From positions 310,001-374,000 of the forward strand of contig JAPPED010000003.1 in the NCBI GenBank assembly GCA_028824295.1: a stretch of DNA of 64,000 nucleotides, read 5' to 3'. Of the stretch, positions 1 to 8,277 are shown one piece after another. This DNA is from Rhodospirillales bacterium. GTDB lineage: Bacteria; Pseudomonadota; Alphaproteobacteria; TMED109. Below the pieces are notes generated by a model. That model worked only from the letters and a program-made list of their open reading frames with translations. It was not told the origin of the DNA and made no database searches. The first letter of the stretch is position 1, and every line of letters starts with the position of its first letter. A program made the translations under genes and the position numbers.

Positions 1-72
1 GACGTGGGCGACTGCCTGCACCCCACCAAATTGCATGATGAGGCCCTGGGTCTCCAGGACCGTTTCAGGCAT
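1..72 (-). CDS. ABC transporter ATP-binding protein (LivG/UrtD type), N-terminal fragment
   Basis: The reading frame starts at an ATG at 72-70 and runs off the window edge, so only 24 residues are visible. They read as the opening beta strand of a branched-chain amino acid/urea type ATPase (the 'L.T.GL...FGGV.A' pattern before Walker A). The start overlaps the end of the upstream permease gene by 8 bases, which implies translational coupling. Position in the operon (binding protein, two permeases, then this gene) supports an ATPase. Walker motifs are outside the window, so the family call rests on the short N-terminus and on context. Confidence 0.75.
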   Translation of the reverse strand, partial: MPETVLETQGLIMQFGGVQAVAHV

Positions 73-1108
73 CGCCTGACGCCAGGGAGGACCGCGGCCC
101 GCGCCGTCGCCGGTACCGGCTCCGGGGACGCCTGCGCGTGACTAGGCGCCAAGCGTTCGCCAAAACGGGAGCGATCCCTCCCGGAAGAAAGAGCACGAAG
201 AGGACCAGGATGGCGCCGGACACGACGGAATTGTGTAAGAGGTCCTGCTGTCCCAGGAGGAACTTTAGATAGGAGAGACCGGCCGCGCCCAGCACCGGCC
301 CGATGCGGGTGCCCAGGCCGCCGACGATGCACCAGATGATGATGTCCGCCGACTGGCTGAGGGAAAACAGGCGCGGGGTGACGATTTCCGCCCAGTTCGC
401 AAACAGTGCGCCGGCCAGGCCGGCGATGGCGGCGCCTGCGGCGAACATGACAGTCTTGCGGGCCGGCACGTCGTAGCCCATCAGGGCAGCCCGCGTCTCG
501 TTTTCGCGAATGCCGACGGCAATGCGCCCGAACGACGACCGGAGCACCGCGCTCACGAGCAGGTACGCCAGCAGCAGGCAGACCGCGCTGAAGTAGTAGA
601 AGGACTCGCCCCAGACGTAGGCACTCGGGTCTCCGGGGACGTTCAGGGTCTGGAACCCCGGAATACCGTTGAACCCGCCGAGCCGCGCATTCCCGATGAC
701 GTACTCCGAACCGGCGGTGGCGTTCATGAACCGGTGGAGGATCAGCGTGACGACGAGGGTGATGACGCCGAGGTAGACGTCGGTCAGCCGGCCGTAGAAC
801 AGCATGGCCCCGAGCACCGCGGCGAAGCCCGCCGGAACCGCCACCGCGAGGAGCATCGGCACCGTGCTCTCGCCGAAGTTGATCGCGGCAATGGCGTAGG
901 TGTAGGCGCCAAGACCGAAGAAGGCGGCCTGGCCGAAACAGAGGATGCCCCCGAACCCCCAGACCAGTCCCAGGCTGAGACCGAGCATCCCGTAGATGAT
1001 GAGAACGGTCAGCGTGTAGGTGCTGACCAACATGGGCAGGACACCGACGGCGCAGGCGGCCACCACCAGCGTGCCGGTGAGTTCGCGGCCCCACCCGGCG
1101 TCCCTCAC
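65..1108 (-). CDS. Branched-chain amino acid/urea-type ABC transporter permease (LivM/UrtC family)
   Basis: This 347-residue inner-membrane permease forms the translocation channel with the LivH-type partner encoded just upstream. About eight to nine hydrophobic segments are visible, with the LivM-type motif 'FGQAAFFGLGAYTYA' near residues 57-71 and the cytoplasmic coupling loop 'GIRENETRAALMGYD' around residue 200, where the ATPases dock. The last 25 residues are an unusual arginine-rich tail. The start ATG overlaps the previous stop by 4 bases (ATGA, 1105-1108). The substrate cannot be told from the permease. The operon's binding proteins point to amides, urea or short acyl-amide compounds rather than leucine, but this is inference. 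Confidence 0.9.
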   Translation of the reverse strand: MRDAGWGRELTGTLVVAACAVGVLPMLVSTYTLTVLIIYGMLGLSLGLVWGFGGILCFGQAAFFGLGAYTYAIAAINFGESTVPMLLAVAVPAGFAAVLGAMLFYGRLTDVYLGVITLVVTLILHRFMNATAGSEYVIGNARLGGFNGIPGFQTLNVPGDPSAYVWGESFYYFSAVCLLLAYLLVSAVLRSSFGRIAVGIRENETRAALMGYDVPARKTVMFAAGAAIAGLAGALFANWAEIVTPRLFSLSQSADIIIWCIVGGLGTRIGPVLGAAGLSYLKFLLGQQDLLHNSVVSGAILVLFVLFLPGGIAPVLANAWRLVTRRRPRSRYRRRRGPRSSLASGDA

Positions 1109-1971
1109 AGCGATTCCCTGAACAGCCGGTCGGTGATGCCCCGGGGCAGGAGCCGGAGGAGGATGACGGCCGCCACCAGGAGCGCCACTTCGCCGACGAC
1201 CGGCGAAACCGCGAAGCTGAAGATCTGGTTGATCAGCCCGAAGACGCCGGCGCTGCTGGCCAGACCCGCGATCAGCGCGGGCCCGCCAGCGATGACCGTA
1301 ATGAACGCCTTCGCGATGTAGGCGCCGCCGGACGTGGGGACCAGCCCGACGAGCGGGGCGAGGACGGCACCGGCCAGCCCTGACAGCGCGGACCCGCAGG
1401 CGAACGTCAGCATGTAGATGCGGTCGGGGTTATAGCCGAGTGACGCAGCCATGTCCGAATGCTGCATCGTCCCGCGGGCGATGAGACCCGACCGGGTCGA
1501 TCTGAGCACGGCCAGCATGAGGAGAAGGAGGACCGCGGCCACCAGGACGATGAAGAAGTTGTACCCGTTGACTTGATAGTCCCCGAGCGCGAAGCCGGGA
1601 ATGGGGGTCGATATGCCGGTCGTCGTGTTGCCGAACAGCATCGTCACGATACCGATGAACAGCAGGCTCAGCCCCCAGGTGGCGAGCATCGTGTCGATGA
1701 GGCGTCCGTAGAGGTGCCGGATCACCAGGCGCTCGACGGCGAGGCCCAGCACGCCGACGACCGCCGGCGCCAGGACGAGCATGGCAAGAAAGACGTTCAC
1801 GCCGAGATCGACGGCGGTAATCGTGGCATATCCCCCGAGCATCATGAACTCGCCGTGCGCGAGGTTGATGACCCGCATCATGCCGAAGATCACGGCCAGG
1901 CCGGCGCTGATCAGGACCAGCGCGCCGATCGCGTACAGCACTTCGACAACGATGACCAGAACGAGATCCAT
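1105..1971 (-). CDS. Branched-chain amino acid/urea-type ABC transporter permease (LivH/UrtB family)
   Basis: A 288-residue polytopic inner-membrane protein, the usual length for LivH. The family signature 'NLAHGEFMMLGGY' lies at about residues 36-48, and the coupling loop ('RGTMQHSDMAASLGYN') near residues 166-181. It pairs with the LivM-type permease encoded next (4-base overlap), and its gene lies 79 bases downstream of the substrate-binding-protein gene. It lacks the long extracytoplasmic N-terminal domain found in true UrtB, so LivH or a generic HAAT-family permease is the safer name. Confidence 0.9.
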   Translation of the reverse strand: MDLVLVIVVEVLYAIGALVLISAGLAVIFGMMRVINLAHGEFMMLGGYATITAVDLGVNVFLAMLVLAPAVVGVLGLAVERLVIRHLYGRLIDTMLATWGLSLLFIGIVTMLFGNTTTGISTPIPGFALGDYQVNGYNFFIVLVAAVLLLLMLAVLRSTRSGLIARGTMQHSDMAASLGYNPDRIYMLTFACGSALSGLAGAVLAPLVGLVPTSGGAYIAKAFITVIAGGPALIAGLASSAGVFGLINQIFSFAVSPVVGEVALLVAAVILLRLLPRGITDRLFRESL

Positions 1972-2050
1972 GTCAGTGGCGCGGGGTCGTCGGGGTCAGA
2001 GCTGCGGGGGCGGCGTGGTCGGCCACGTTGACGCCCCCGCGTCGCCGGGC

Positions 2051-3274
2051 TCAGATCTCGATTTCGTACTGCTGGTTGTCGTCCGGATTGACCTCCAGGT
2101 CGCACACCGCCTGGGTGTCGATGGGCTGGCGTTGCGGCAAGGTGTCGATCACCGTCATGCCCTGGTTCTCAATCTCCATCAGATGGACATCGAGGACGGC
2201 GTGGTGGGTCTTCGCGTCGACCGTCACCATGCCGCCCGGACCCTGGATGGAAATCCCGGTCTCAAGCGCCGTGACGACCGCATCACGATCGAGTGAGCCG
2301 GCTTCCCGCACGGCCGCTGCCCACGTCAGCACGCCCTGGTAGTTCGATACCGCGATTTCGTGAATGGCTGTGTCGTCGCCGTAGGCCGCCGCCCATTTGC
2401 GCTTGAATTCCGCGTTCTCGGGTGTGTCAAGCTCCTGGCTGTAGTTGTATGCAACCATGATCCCGTTGCCCTCTTCCGCGGTCAGTACCTTGTGTTCGTT
2501 GCCCACGCCCAGGGTCGTGGACGCTAGGGGGATCCGGGCCTTCATGCCGGCCGCGGCCCATTGCCGGAAGAACGACAGGTGGGCGCCGCCGACCAGGGGC
2601 GCGATGACCAGGTCCGGGGCTGTCGACTGGATCTTCGCGATCGTCGATCCGAAGTCCGAGACGTCGAGCGGAAAGAAATCGACCGAGACGGTTTCACCGC
2701 CGTTGTCGCCCACGTACTTCTGGATCCACTTCGCCGTGATCTGGCCGTAGTTGTAGTCGGCCGCGAGGATGTAGATCGTACGGGCTCCCACCTTGTTCAT
2801 GGCGTAGGGCACGAGCGCCTCGACCTGCTGGGCCGGAGTGACGCCGTTGATGAAGATGTTGCGATCGCAGACCCCGCCCTCGTACAGCACGTTGTAGAAG
2901 TACAGCGTCCCGCTCCTGCGCAGGATTTGGCGAATCGCTTCGCGTGAGGCCGACAGGATGCCGCCATGGACGACGTCGACCCGGTCCTCGCGGGTGAGCT
3001 GCTGCGCATATTGGGAATACAGCGCCATGTCGGACTGGGTGTCGTAGGCGACCACTTCGATGGGCCGCCCCAGCAGTCCGCCGGCGTTGTTGATGTCGTC
3101 CACGGCGAGTCGCATCGCCATGTCCATCGGCTTGCCGTAGGCGTCGAAGATGCCGGAGGTGTCGAGGATGGATCCGAGCTTGATGGATTCGGCTGCGGCC
3201 GCCGGGTACCCCAGAAGGGCGACACCGGTCAGTGCGGCGCTGCCACCGAGAAAATGGCGACGGTTGATGGACAT
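2051..3274 (-). CDS. ABC transporter periplasmic substrate-binding protein (type I, UrtA/AmiC-like), Tat-exported
   Basis: A 407-residue periplasmic binding protein that delivers ligand to the permeases encoded downstream. The start at 3274 is chosen because 'aggagg' lies just upstream and the N-terminus from there is a good Tat signal: 'NRRHFLGG' at residues 4-11, a hydrophobic stretch, and AAA-type cleavage near residue 27. The mature part follows the type I fold ('IKLGSILDTSGIFDAYG', 'AVDDINNAGGLLGRPIE') and has the 'YNVLYEGG' motif characteristic of urea/amide-binding members (UrtA, AmiC, FmdD) rather than leucine-binding LivJ. The exact ligand is unknown; amide or urea-like is inference. 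An in-frame upstream ATG exists at 3313, but it lacks a ribosome site and would bury the signal. Confidence 0.85.
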   Translation of the reverse strand: MSINRRHFLGGSAALTGVALLGYPAAAAESIKLGSILDTSGIFDAYGKPMDMAMRLAVDDINNAGGLLGRPIEVVAYDTQSDMALYSQYAQQLTREDRVDVVHGGILSASREAIRQILRRSGTLYFYNVLYEGGVCDRNIFINGVTPAQQVEALVPYAMNKVGARTIYILAADYNYGQITAKWIQKYVGDNGGETVSVDFFPLDVSDFGSTIAKIQSTAPDLVIAPLVGGAHLSFFRQWAAAGMKARIPLASTTLGVGNEHKVLTAEEGNGIMVAYNYSQELDTPENAEFKRKWAAAYGDDTAIHEIAVSNYQGVLTWAAAVREAGSLDRDAVVTALETGISIQGPGGMVTVDAKTHHAVLDVHLMEIENQGMTVIDTLPQRQPIDTQAVCDLEVNPDDNQQYEIEI

Positions 3275-3335
3275 ACGGAAATCCTCCTGTCGGAGCCCGC
3301 TCGGGCCCGTCATGGGTTGCTGGCAGGCACGGTTG

Positions 3336-4931
3336 TCATGCCTTGCCCTTGTCCTTGGTCTTGATTCGATTGGCGTAGTCGGCGGTGCGGCCGGCCAGGT
3401 TGGGATCGAAGTCGAGGCCGATTTCCGCCCCCATCTGCTTCATCGCCGGCAGCCGGACGGCCATGCCGAGGATCTGTTCCATCGCGGCTCCGAAGGCGTC
3501 TTCGGCCGCGCCTGAACTTCCCGTCGCCGGGCCGGGCCCGCCGATCTGATTGATCCGGATGGATTCGATCTTCTCGACCGGCTTCATCATCTGCGCCATG
3601 ATTTCGGGGAGGCGATCGAGCTTGCGTTCCTCGAGGCGCATGCGGATCACGGAGTCACTCAACAGGTTCTCCGCCTGGTTCAGCGCCGTGCGTCCCTCGG
3701 CCTCCGCCTCCATGCGGGCCTTTTCGGCCGATGCGGCGCTTGCGGTCGCGGAGGCCTCGGCCTTGGCCTTGGCGAGCACCGTGTCGACGTCGGTCTGTAC
3801 CCGCGCGTTTTCACGGGCGAGATCCTGTTCCTGGCGCATCCACGCGATTTCTCCCTCGCGCTCGGCGGCGGCCCGCTCCTTTTGCGCTTGGACGTTCTCG
3901 GACGCCAGGACCAGTTGGGCCCGCGCTTCTTCCTCGGCGGCCTTGGCGACCGACTCTTCGGCCCGCTTCCGGGAAAGTTCGATCTCGTTCGTGAGCTTCG
4001 CCTCCTCGAGCGCGAGGAGCGCGCGCATCTCGGCCTTCCGGAGTTCTTCGTCGCTCGTGACCTGGGCGGCCTTCGCCTTCTGCTCCCCATCGATGCGCAC
4101 GGTCTCCGAGGCCAGCGCGGCAGCAGCCCGCGCCTGCTCGGAGCGCGAGCGGGCATCGGCTTCGAGTTTGTCCAGGTGCTCTTGCTGGGAGATCTCAGCC
4201 TCGCGCTCGGCGCGCTTGAGCTCGATTTCGCGCTGATGCTGGGCCAGCCGGCTCTCCCGGACCGCGATCTCCGTGGCGGTCTCGATCTCGACCCGCGCCT
4301 TGCGCTGTGCAGCGACGAGCTCGGCAAGGCGCCGGCGGCCCTGCGCGTTGAAGGCGTTCGATTCATCGAGCTGGGCCAGATTGGTCTGGTCGACCGACAC
4401 TAGGGCCGCGGCAATAAGGCTTAGCCCGAGCTTTGCTGCCTGCTCTCCGGCTTCGGTCGCGACGTCCTGCGTGAACGCGCCCCGGTTCAGGTGGATGTCC
4501 TCCATCGTCCGCTGGGCAGCGGCGTTCTGGATGGCGTTGACCAAAGCCCCTTTGAGCAGCTCGTGGACCGCGCCGCCGTTGCGCGAGATGCGGTTGCCGA
4601 GCGCCTGGGCGGCGGTCGACACCCCGTCGCGAGACGGTTCGACCCGCAACTCGAATTCCATTCCGACATCTGCCCGCAGCTGGTCGCGGCACAGGACCGC
4701 TTCGCTGCCCGATTGCGTGGCGGAAATCGAGATCGCCGCCATGGAGACGCGCTGCAGGCGATGCACGATCGGCAGGGCCAGGCAGCCGCCGTCGAGGACG
4801 ACTTTGCGTCCGCCGAGGCCGGTTCGCACCAACGCGGTCTCCAGCGTGGCCTTCGCGTAGTAACGCTGGAGGAACCAGATTCCGCCGGCCAGGGCCAGCA
4901 GCATGCCGGCAACGGTGTAAAGCCAAACCAC
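3336..4931 (-). CDS. Flotillin-like SPFH/band-7 membrane protein
   Basis: A 531-residue protein with one N-terminal transmembrane helix (about residues 3-22), an SPFH domain (about 25-190) and a long alanine/glutamate-rich coiled coil (about 195-410) typical of flotillins (FloA/YqiK/FloT). Flotillins oligomerise and organise membrane microdomains. The gene lies between the AmiC-like sensor and the binding-protein gene in the same orientation, 61 bases before the latter, so it probably belongs to the transport operon. A 19-bp motif shared with the marR intergenic region lies about 85 bases upstream of its start. Flotillin next to an amide/urea-type transporter is unusual. Its role (scaffolding the permease, or stress protection) is not shown by sequence. 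Confidence 0.85.
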   Translation of the reverse strand: MVWLYTVAGMLLALAGGIWFLQRYYAKATLETALVRTGLGGRKVVLDGGCLALPIVHRLQRVSMAAISISATQSGSEAVLCRDQLRADVGMEFELRVEPSRDGVSTAAQALGNRISRNGGAVHELLKGALVNAIQNAAAQRTMEDIHLNRGAFTQDVATEAGEQAAKLGLSLIAAALVSVDQTNLAQLDESNAFNAQGRRRLAELVAAQRKARVEIETATEIAVRESRLAQHQREIELKRAEREAEISQQEHLDKLEADARSRSEQARAAAALASETVRIDGEQKAKAAQVTSDEELRKAEMRALLALEEAKLTNEIELSRKRAEESVAKAAEEEARAQLVLASENVQAQKERAAAEREGEIAWMRQEQDLARENARVQTDVDTVLAKAKAEASATASAASAEKARMEAEAEGRTALNQAENLLSDSVIRMRLEERKLDRLPEIMAQMMKPVEKIESIRINQIGGPGPATGSSGAAEDAFGAAMEQILGMAVRLPAMKQMGAEIGLDFDPNLAGRTADYANRIKTKDKGKA

Positions 4932-5014
4932 GGGTGTTTCCTGTCGTCTCCCGTCTAGCGGCCGAGGGCCGGCCGATGCGGCCGGCTAGCCCGAGCGACA
5001 GGGTAGCCGAATCA

Positions 5015-5033
5015 ATTTCCAATTCAAGTAATT
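5015..5033. promoter_or_regulatory. Candidate MarR operator, copy 1 (upstream of flotillin/transport operon)
   Basis: ATTTCCAATTCAAGTAATT lies about 85 bases upstream of the flotillin start. It matches the sequence at 6232-6250 at 16 of 19 positions in the same orientation and is AT-rich against the surrounding GC-rich DNA. The core TTCAAG/TTGGAA elements give it partial dyad symmetry. Binding by the MarR protein encoded at 6277 is inferred from the second copy beside that gene. Confidence 0.55.
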
Positions 5034-5042
5034 TATGCTATC

Positions 5043-6209
5043 TTATTGCCTGGTAAGATTCTTTACGATCTCGAACTCCATTCCTGTTACGCGTGCCAGA
5101 TAGGCCGGGAGCGGGCGTGGATCGGTGGTGCCCCGGGCCATCCGGCGCGCGCTGCGATAGTGGCCGCGGGCAGCAAAGTCGGCAGCGCGGGATCTCCAGT
5201 CGTCGCCATGTGTATCGACAAGGGCGGCCAGGCAGTGGATACCCTCGTACGTGGACTGGCCCAGCGTGTTCAGGACCGGTGCATGATCGCCGTGGATCGA
5301 GTGGTACTTCTCCCGGAACGACGCATTGGCCTCTGTCCGCAGCGATCCGAAATAGGCGGCCGAAGCATAGAAACGGTTGAGAGACTTCGGCCCGCTGGCG
5401 AGCAGCACGTTTTCCTCCACCGCGCAGGAGAAGCGGACGGTGCTCCGATGCAGGTCCGCTTCCCCGAAGGCCCGATTGAACATCACCGCGTCCTGGCCGA
5501 TCAGAGAGACCAGGACCGCATCCGCGCGGCAGCGACGGATTTCATCCACGAACGGTCCCATGTCCGAGACGCCGAACGGCAAGTAGCGCTCGTAGACGAG
5601 GGGGGTGGAGCAGTCACGCAGAATCTGCTTGGCAAAGGTATGCGAAGCACGTGGCCACACGTAGTCGTTACCGATCATGGCCCAGCGGCGGAACCTGTAC
5701 GTCGAGTGAAGGTGGCCGATCGCGGGGCCCAGCTGCAGCGCCGGGGTTTCGCCGATGGCGACCACCCCGGGCGTCCTTTCGCCACCCTCGTAGAGGGGGG
5801 TATAGATGAACGGAACCCTCTGCCTGACGACTTTGCTCAGGCGTTGCCTGACAGCACTGATGTGCATGCCCACGATCGCATCGATCGCCTGTGCCGCAAG
5901 CAGATCGCATACGAGCGAATCGACCGGGACCGCGGCTTCCTCGGCCGCATCCACCAGCAGCAACTGGACCTGACGGCCGTCGATCCCGTCACGACGGTTC
6001 AGTTCCTTGACCGCTACCTGTGCACTGGCGATGCAGGACGGTGACCAGATCCCGGCGGCGCCGCAGAGCGGCACGAGCAGCGCTATGCGGTAGTAGGAGC
6101 CGGGCAACGGTGACAGCGAATCGAATTCGCGTCCATACTCCAGTGGCAGACTGGCCGGATCACACCGGCCAGCGGCAAAATCCTGACCGCTGGAACAGCG
6201 TTGCTGCAT
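5043..6209 (-). CDS. AmiC-like amide/urea-sensing periplasmic-binding-fold protein without signal peptide
   Basis: A 388-residue protein of the type I periplasmic-binding fold, clearly related to the operon's exported binding protein (shared 'YTPLYEGG' and 'IGNDYVWP' type motifs). The chosen start at 6209 gives an N-terminus with no convincing signal or Tat sequence, so it is probably cytoplasmic, like Pseudomonas AmiC, the amide sensor that restrains AmiR. An upstream in-frame start at 6287 would overlap the divergent marR gene and the operator. No AmiR-type RNA-binding partner is present. The adjacent regulator is a MarR protein, which suggests a different output. Ligand unknown. Confidence 0.75.
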   Translation of the reverse strand: MQQRCSSGQDFAAGRCDPASLPLEYGREFDSLSPLPGSYYRIALLVPLCGAAGIWSPSCIASAQVAVKELNRRDGIDGRQVQLLLVDAAEEAAVPVDSLVCDLLAAQAIDAIVGMHISAVRQRLSKVVRQRVPFIYTPLYEGGERTPGVVAIGETPALQLGPAIGHLHSTYRFRRWAMIGNDYVWPRASHTFAKQILRDCSTPLVYERYLPFGVSDMGPFVDEIRRCRADAVLVSLIGQDAVMFNRAFGEADLHRSTVRFSCAVEENVLLASGPKSLNRFYASAAYFGSLRTEANASFREKYHSIHGDHAPVLNTLGQSTYEGIHCLAALVDTHGDDWRSRAADFAARGHYRSARRMARGTTDPRPLPAYLARVTGMEFEIVKNLTRQ

Positions 6210-6231
6210 GCGGCAAGTACAGTTGAAAGTG

Positions 6232-6250
6232 ATTTCCAAGTCAACTATTT
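6232..6250. promoter_or_regulatory. Candidate MarR operator, copy 2 (AmiC-like/marR divergent promoter)
   Basis: ATTTCCAAGTCAACTATTT sits in the 67-base gap between the divergent AmiC-like gene and marR. It matches 5015-5033 at 16 of 19 positions. It lies next to an inverted repeat, GTTGA (6222-6226) and TCAAC (6241-6245). This placement fits autoregulation of marR together with control of the sensor gene. Confidence 0.55.
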
Positions 6251-6276
6251 CTTGCGCGATAACTGTGGGTATCTCC

Positions 6277-6768
6277 ATGAGCGACACACCGAGGCCGCTG
6301 ACTGGCTACCTTTCGTACGTACTGGCCGCGGCTCATCGTGAGGTGCGTATTTCGCTATCGCACCGGCTGAAGGCTTACGGGATCCAGATCGAGGCGTGGC
6401 GGATTATGGCGACGCTGGCGTCACATCCAGCGGCAACCATGAGTGAGCTTGCCGACCTGGTATTGATGAACCCCCCGGCCCTGACCAAGCTTGTCGATCG
6501 CATGGTCTCAAGCGGTCTGGTACATCGCCAGATCTCAAGGCAAGACCAGCGTCAGGTCAACCTGATTCTGACGGATCTCGGAAAAAAGCGGATGTCCCAG
6601 ATTCGGGCGGAAGTGCAGTCCGAGGACGACGAGATACTTGCGGCGATTGGATCAGAGAACGTCGAATTGTTTGTGGACATGCTCCAGAGGATTTCTCCGC
6701 GCTCAGCTCGGCTTTCGCAGAGGCCACTGCCTCGGCAACTGCACAAGGTTGACCGTACGGATCTCTAG
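6277..6768 (+). CDS. MarR-family transcriptional regulator
   Basis: A 163-residue winged-helix dimer protein. The helix-turn-helix ('MSELADLVLMNPPALTKLVD') and the wing ('RQISRQDQRQVNLILTD') are both clear at about residues 55-105. The ATG at 6277 is preferred over the upstream in-frame ATG at 6208, which would consume the divergent promoter and operator. MarR proteins usually repress neighbouring operons until a small ligand binds. The repeated 19-bp motif in front of both this gene and the flotillin/transport operon suggests it controls the amide-type transport set. Confidence 0.88.
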   Translation: MSDTPRPLTGYLSYVLAAAHREVRISLSHRLKAYGIQIEAWRIMATLASHPAATMSELADLVLMNPPALTKLVDRMVSSGLVHRQISRQDQRQVNLILTDLGKKRMSQIRAEVQSEDDEILAAIGSENVELFVDMLQRISPRSARLSQRPLPRQLHKVDRTDL

Positions 6769-6930
6769 TTGAGCTCTTGTGGTGCCTGTTCGAAGAGTTG
6801 CATGCAGTTCCGGTGATGGGCCACAAGCGTGTCGGTCGGGAAGACGCGCTGAGCATTGTGTTCCGTCTTGGCGCCTACCATACCGGGACCTGATCCGCAC
6901 GAACGGTGTTCCTTGTGCCGTGTTGGCGCT

Positions 6931-7914
6931 TCAACGCAGCCAGGTGAGACAACCGGCGGTCTCCAGCACCTGATTGAGATCGGCGTTGTCGTCGAGGCGG
7001 GCGTACCGTTCGCGAAGTACGCGGAGCGAGCGGGCGTGGTAGCGCTGCGGCTTCTGGGCCCAGCGGTCGCCGGCGAGGTCAACCTCGAATTCCTCGGCTT
7101 CCTCAGCAATGGCCCGGGCATTGGCGTCGGACCAGGGGAGAAAGCGGCCTCCGACCTCTTCCGCGAGCAGCGGCATCAGGGTCGGCGCCAGCGCGGACCA
7201 TGTCTCGAACGGTCCATGCGCATTCGGATCCTGCATCTCCCGGCACCACGCGAGCGTCCGCGGCGGGATCAATCCGCTGCCGGCGGGATCGGTCGACATC
7301 TGCCAGACCTGGGCGGCGATGCCGAAATCGGCGAAGGCGGGCCGTGCGCCGAACAGGTATTTCCGGCCGTCCAGGTGGGCCTCCAGCAGCTCAAGCATCC
7401 GGGCCAGCGATTTCTCGATGATCGGTGCCGTCTGCGGTGACGAACCCACGAACCAGACGCGGGGGACCATGCGTTCGCGCACGGCCCGGGCCCGCTCGGC
7501 CACGGCATCGTCGCCGGCGCCGGGAAGCATGGACCGGGCGATCCGATCGGCCGCCGACAGCTGGTCCGCCTCGTCGCGCCAGCGATAGTGGAACATGGGC
7601 TTGTTGCCCCATTCGTCCCCGTATTCCTCGAGGAGCGCGGAGAGGAAGGCAAGCACGGGGTCATTGGGCTGGATGGCGGGCTCGGCGAACGCCGCCTCGA
7701 GCCGCTCGATGATAGGGGTCGAATCCTGGAGGGCGTCGCCCTCGGGGGTGATGACCAGCGGCACGAGCGGCAGCCGGGCATGGGCGTCGAATTCAGCTTG
7801 GGTGTCGGGCGTTCGCGTCAGCCACTCGTGGGCGATCCCCTTGTAACGAAAATAGGCCCGGACCTTCACGGAGTACGGCGAGAGTTCCGAACCGAAGATG
7901 CGATAGGTTGCCAC
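6931..7914 (-). CDS. Glutathione S-transferase-like protein
   Basis: A 327-residue protein with an N-terminal thioredoxin-fold GST domain ('YRIFGSELSPYSVKVRAYF', then 'LPLVPLVITPEGDALQDSTPIIERLE' with the cis-proline and the Ser-Thr glutathione-contact motif) and an all-alpha C-terminal domain ('KYLFGARPAFADFGIAAQVWQM'). It is longer than the usual 200-230 residues, with about 80 extra residues at the C-terminal end. The GTG at 7914 is chosen because the GST fold begins there and GGAG precedes it. The ORF extends to 7971, but the extra residues do not resemble the family. Substrate unknown. Confidence 0.8.
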   Translation of the reverse strand: MATYRIFGSELSPYSVKVRAYFRYKGIAHEWLTRTPDTQAEFDAHARLPLVPLVITPEGDALQDSTPIIERLEAAFAEPAIQPNDPVLAFLSALLEEYGDEWGNKPMFHYRWRDEADQLSAADRIARSMLPGAGDDAVAERARAVRERMVPRVWFVGSSPQTAPIIEKSLARMLELLEAHLDGRKYLFGARPAFADFGIAAQVWQMSTDPAGSGLIPPRTLAWCREMQDPNAHGPFETWSALAPTLMPLLAEEVGGRFLPWSDANARAIAEEAEEFEVDLAGDRWAQKPQRYHARSLRVLRERYARLDDNADLNQVLETAGCLTWLR

Positions 7915-8277
7915 GAGCGGTCTCCAAACTGCGAAGTGCCGACCTTGCCAGCGACCGTCGGTCGATGGCAAGGCGCGTGGGCACGCTGGGCGGATGCCAC
8001 GTCACGAAGGAACGTCGTCACGGACGACGGGTACTCCGATTGATCCATGGGGTGCTAAGTGGTGGCGCAGGAGAAACTGCCCGGTTTCGATCCCTGATGC
8101 GGGCATGCCGAGCATGGAGTCCGCTGGCTGCCTTCAGCTGCCGGGTGTCCCGTGCGTCTCGAAGAATCGCAGCACCTTTTTGCGAGAAAGCGCTCCAAGG
8201 GGTGTTGTGGGAGACTGTGTCGACCTGCCGGCGATGCGCCCGGCGGGAAGACGGAGGATGGCGAGAAGGAGACCGCG
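7915..8277. other. Intergenic region between divergent GST and deacetylase genes
   Basis: This 363-base gap separates two divergently transcribed genes. I see no convincing coding frame, RNA gene or strong hairpin. It should contain both promoters, but no clear -35/-10 pair stands out in the GC-rich sequence. The only defined element is the ribosome site 'gaaggag' just before 8278. Confidence 0.5.
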
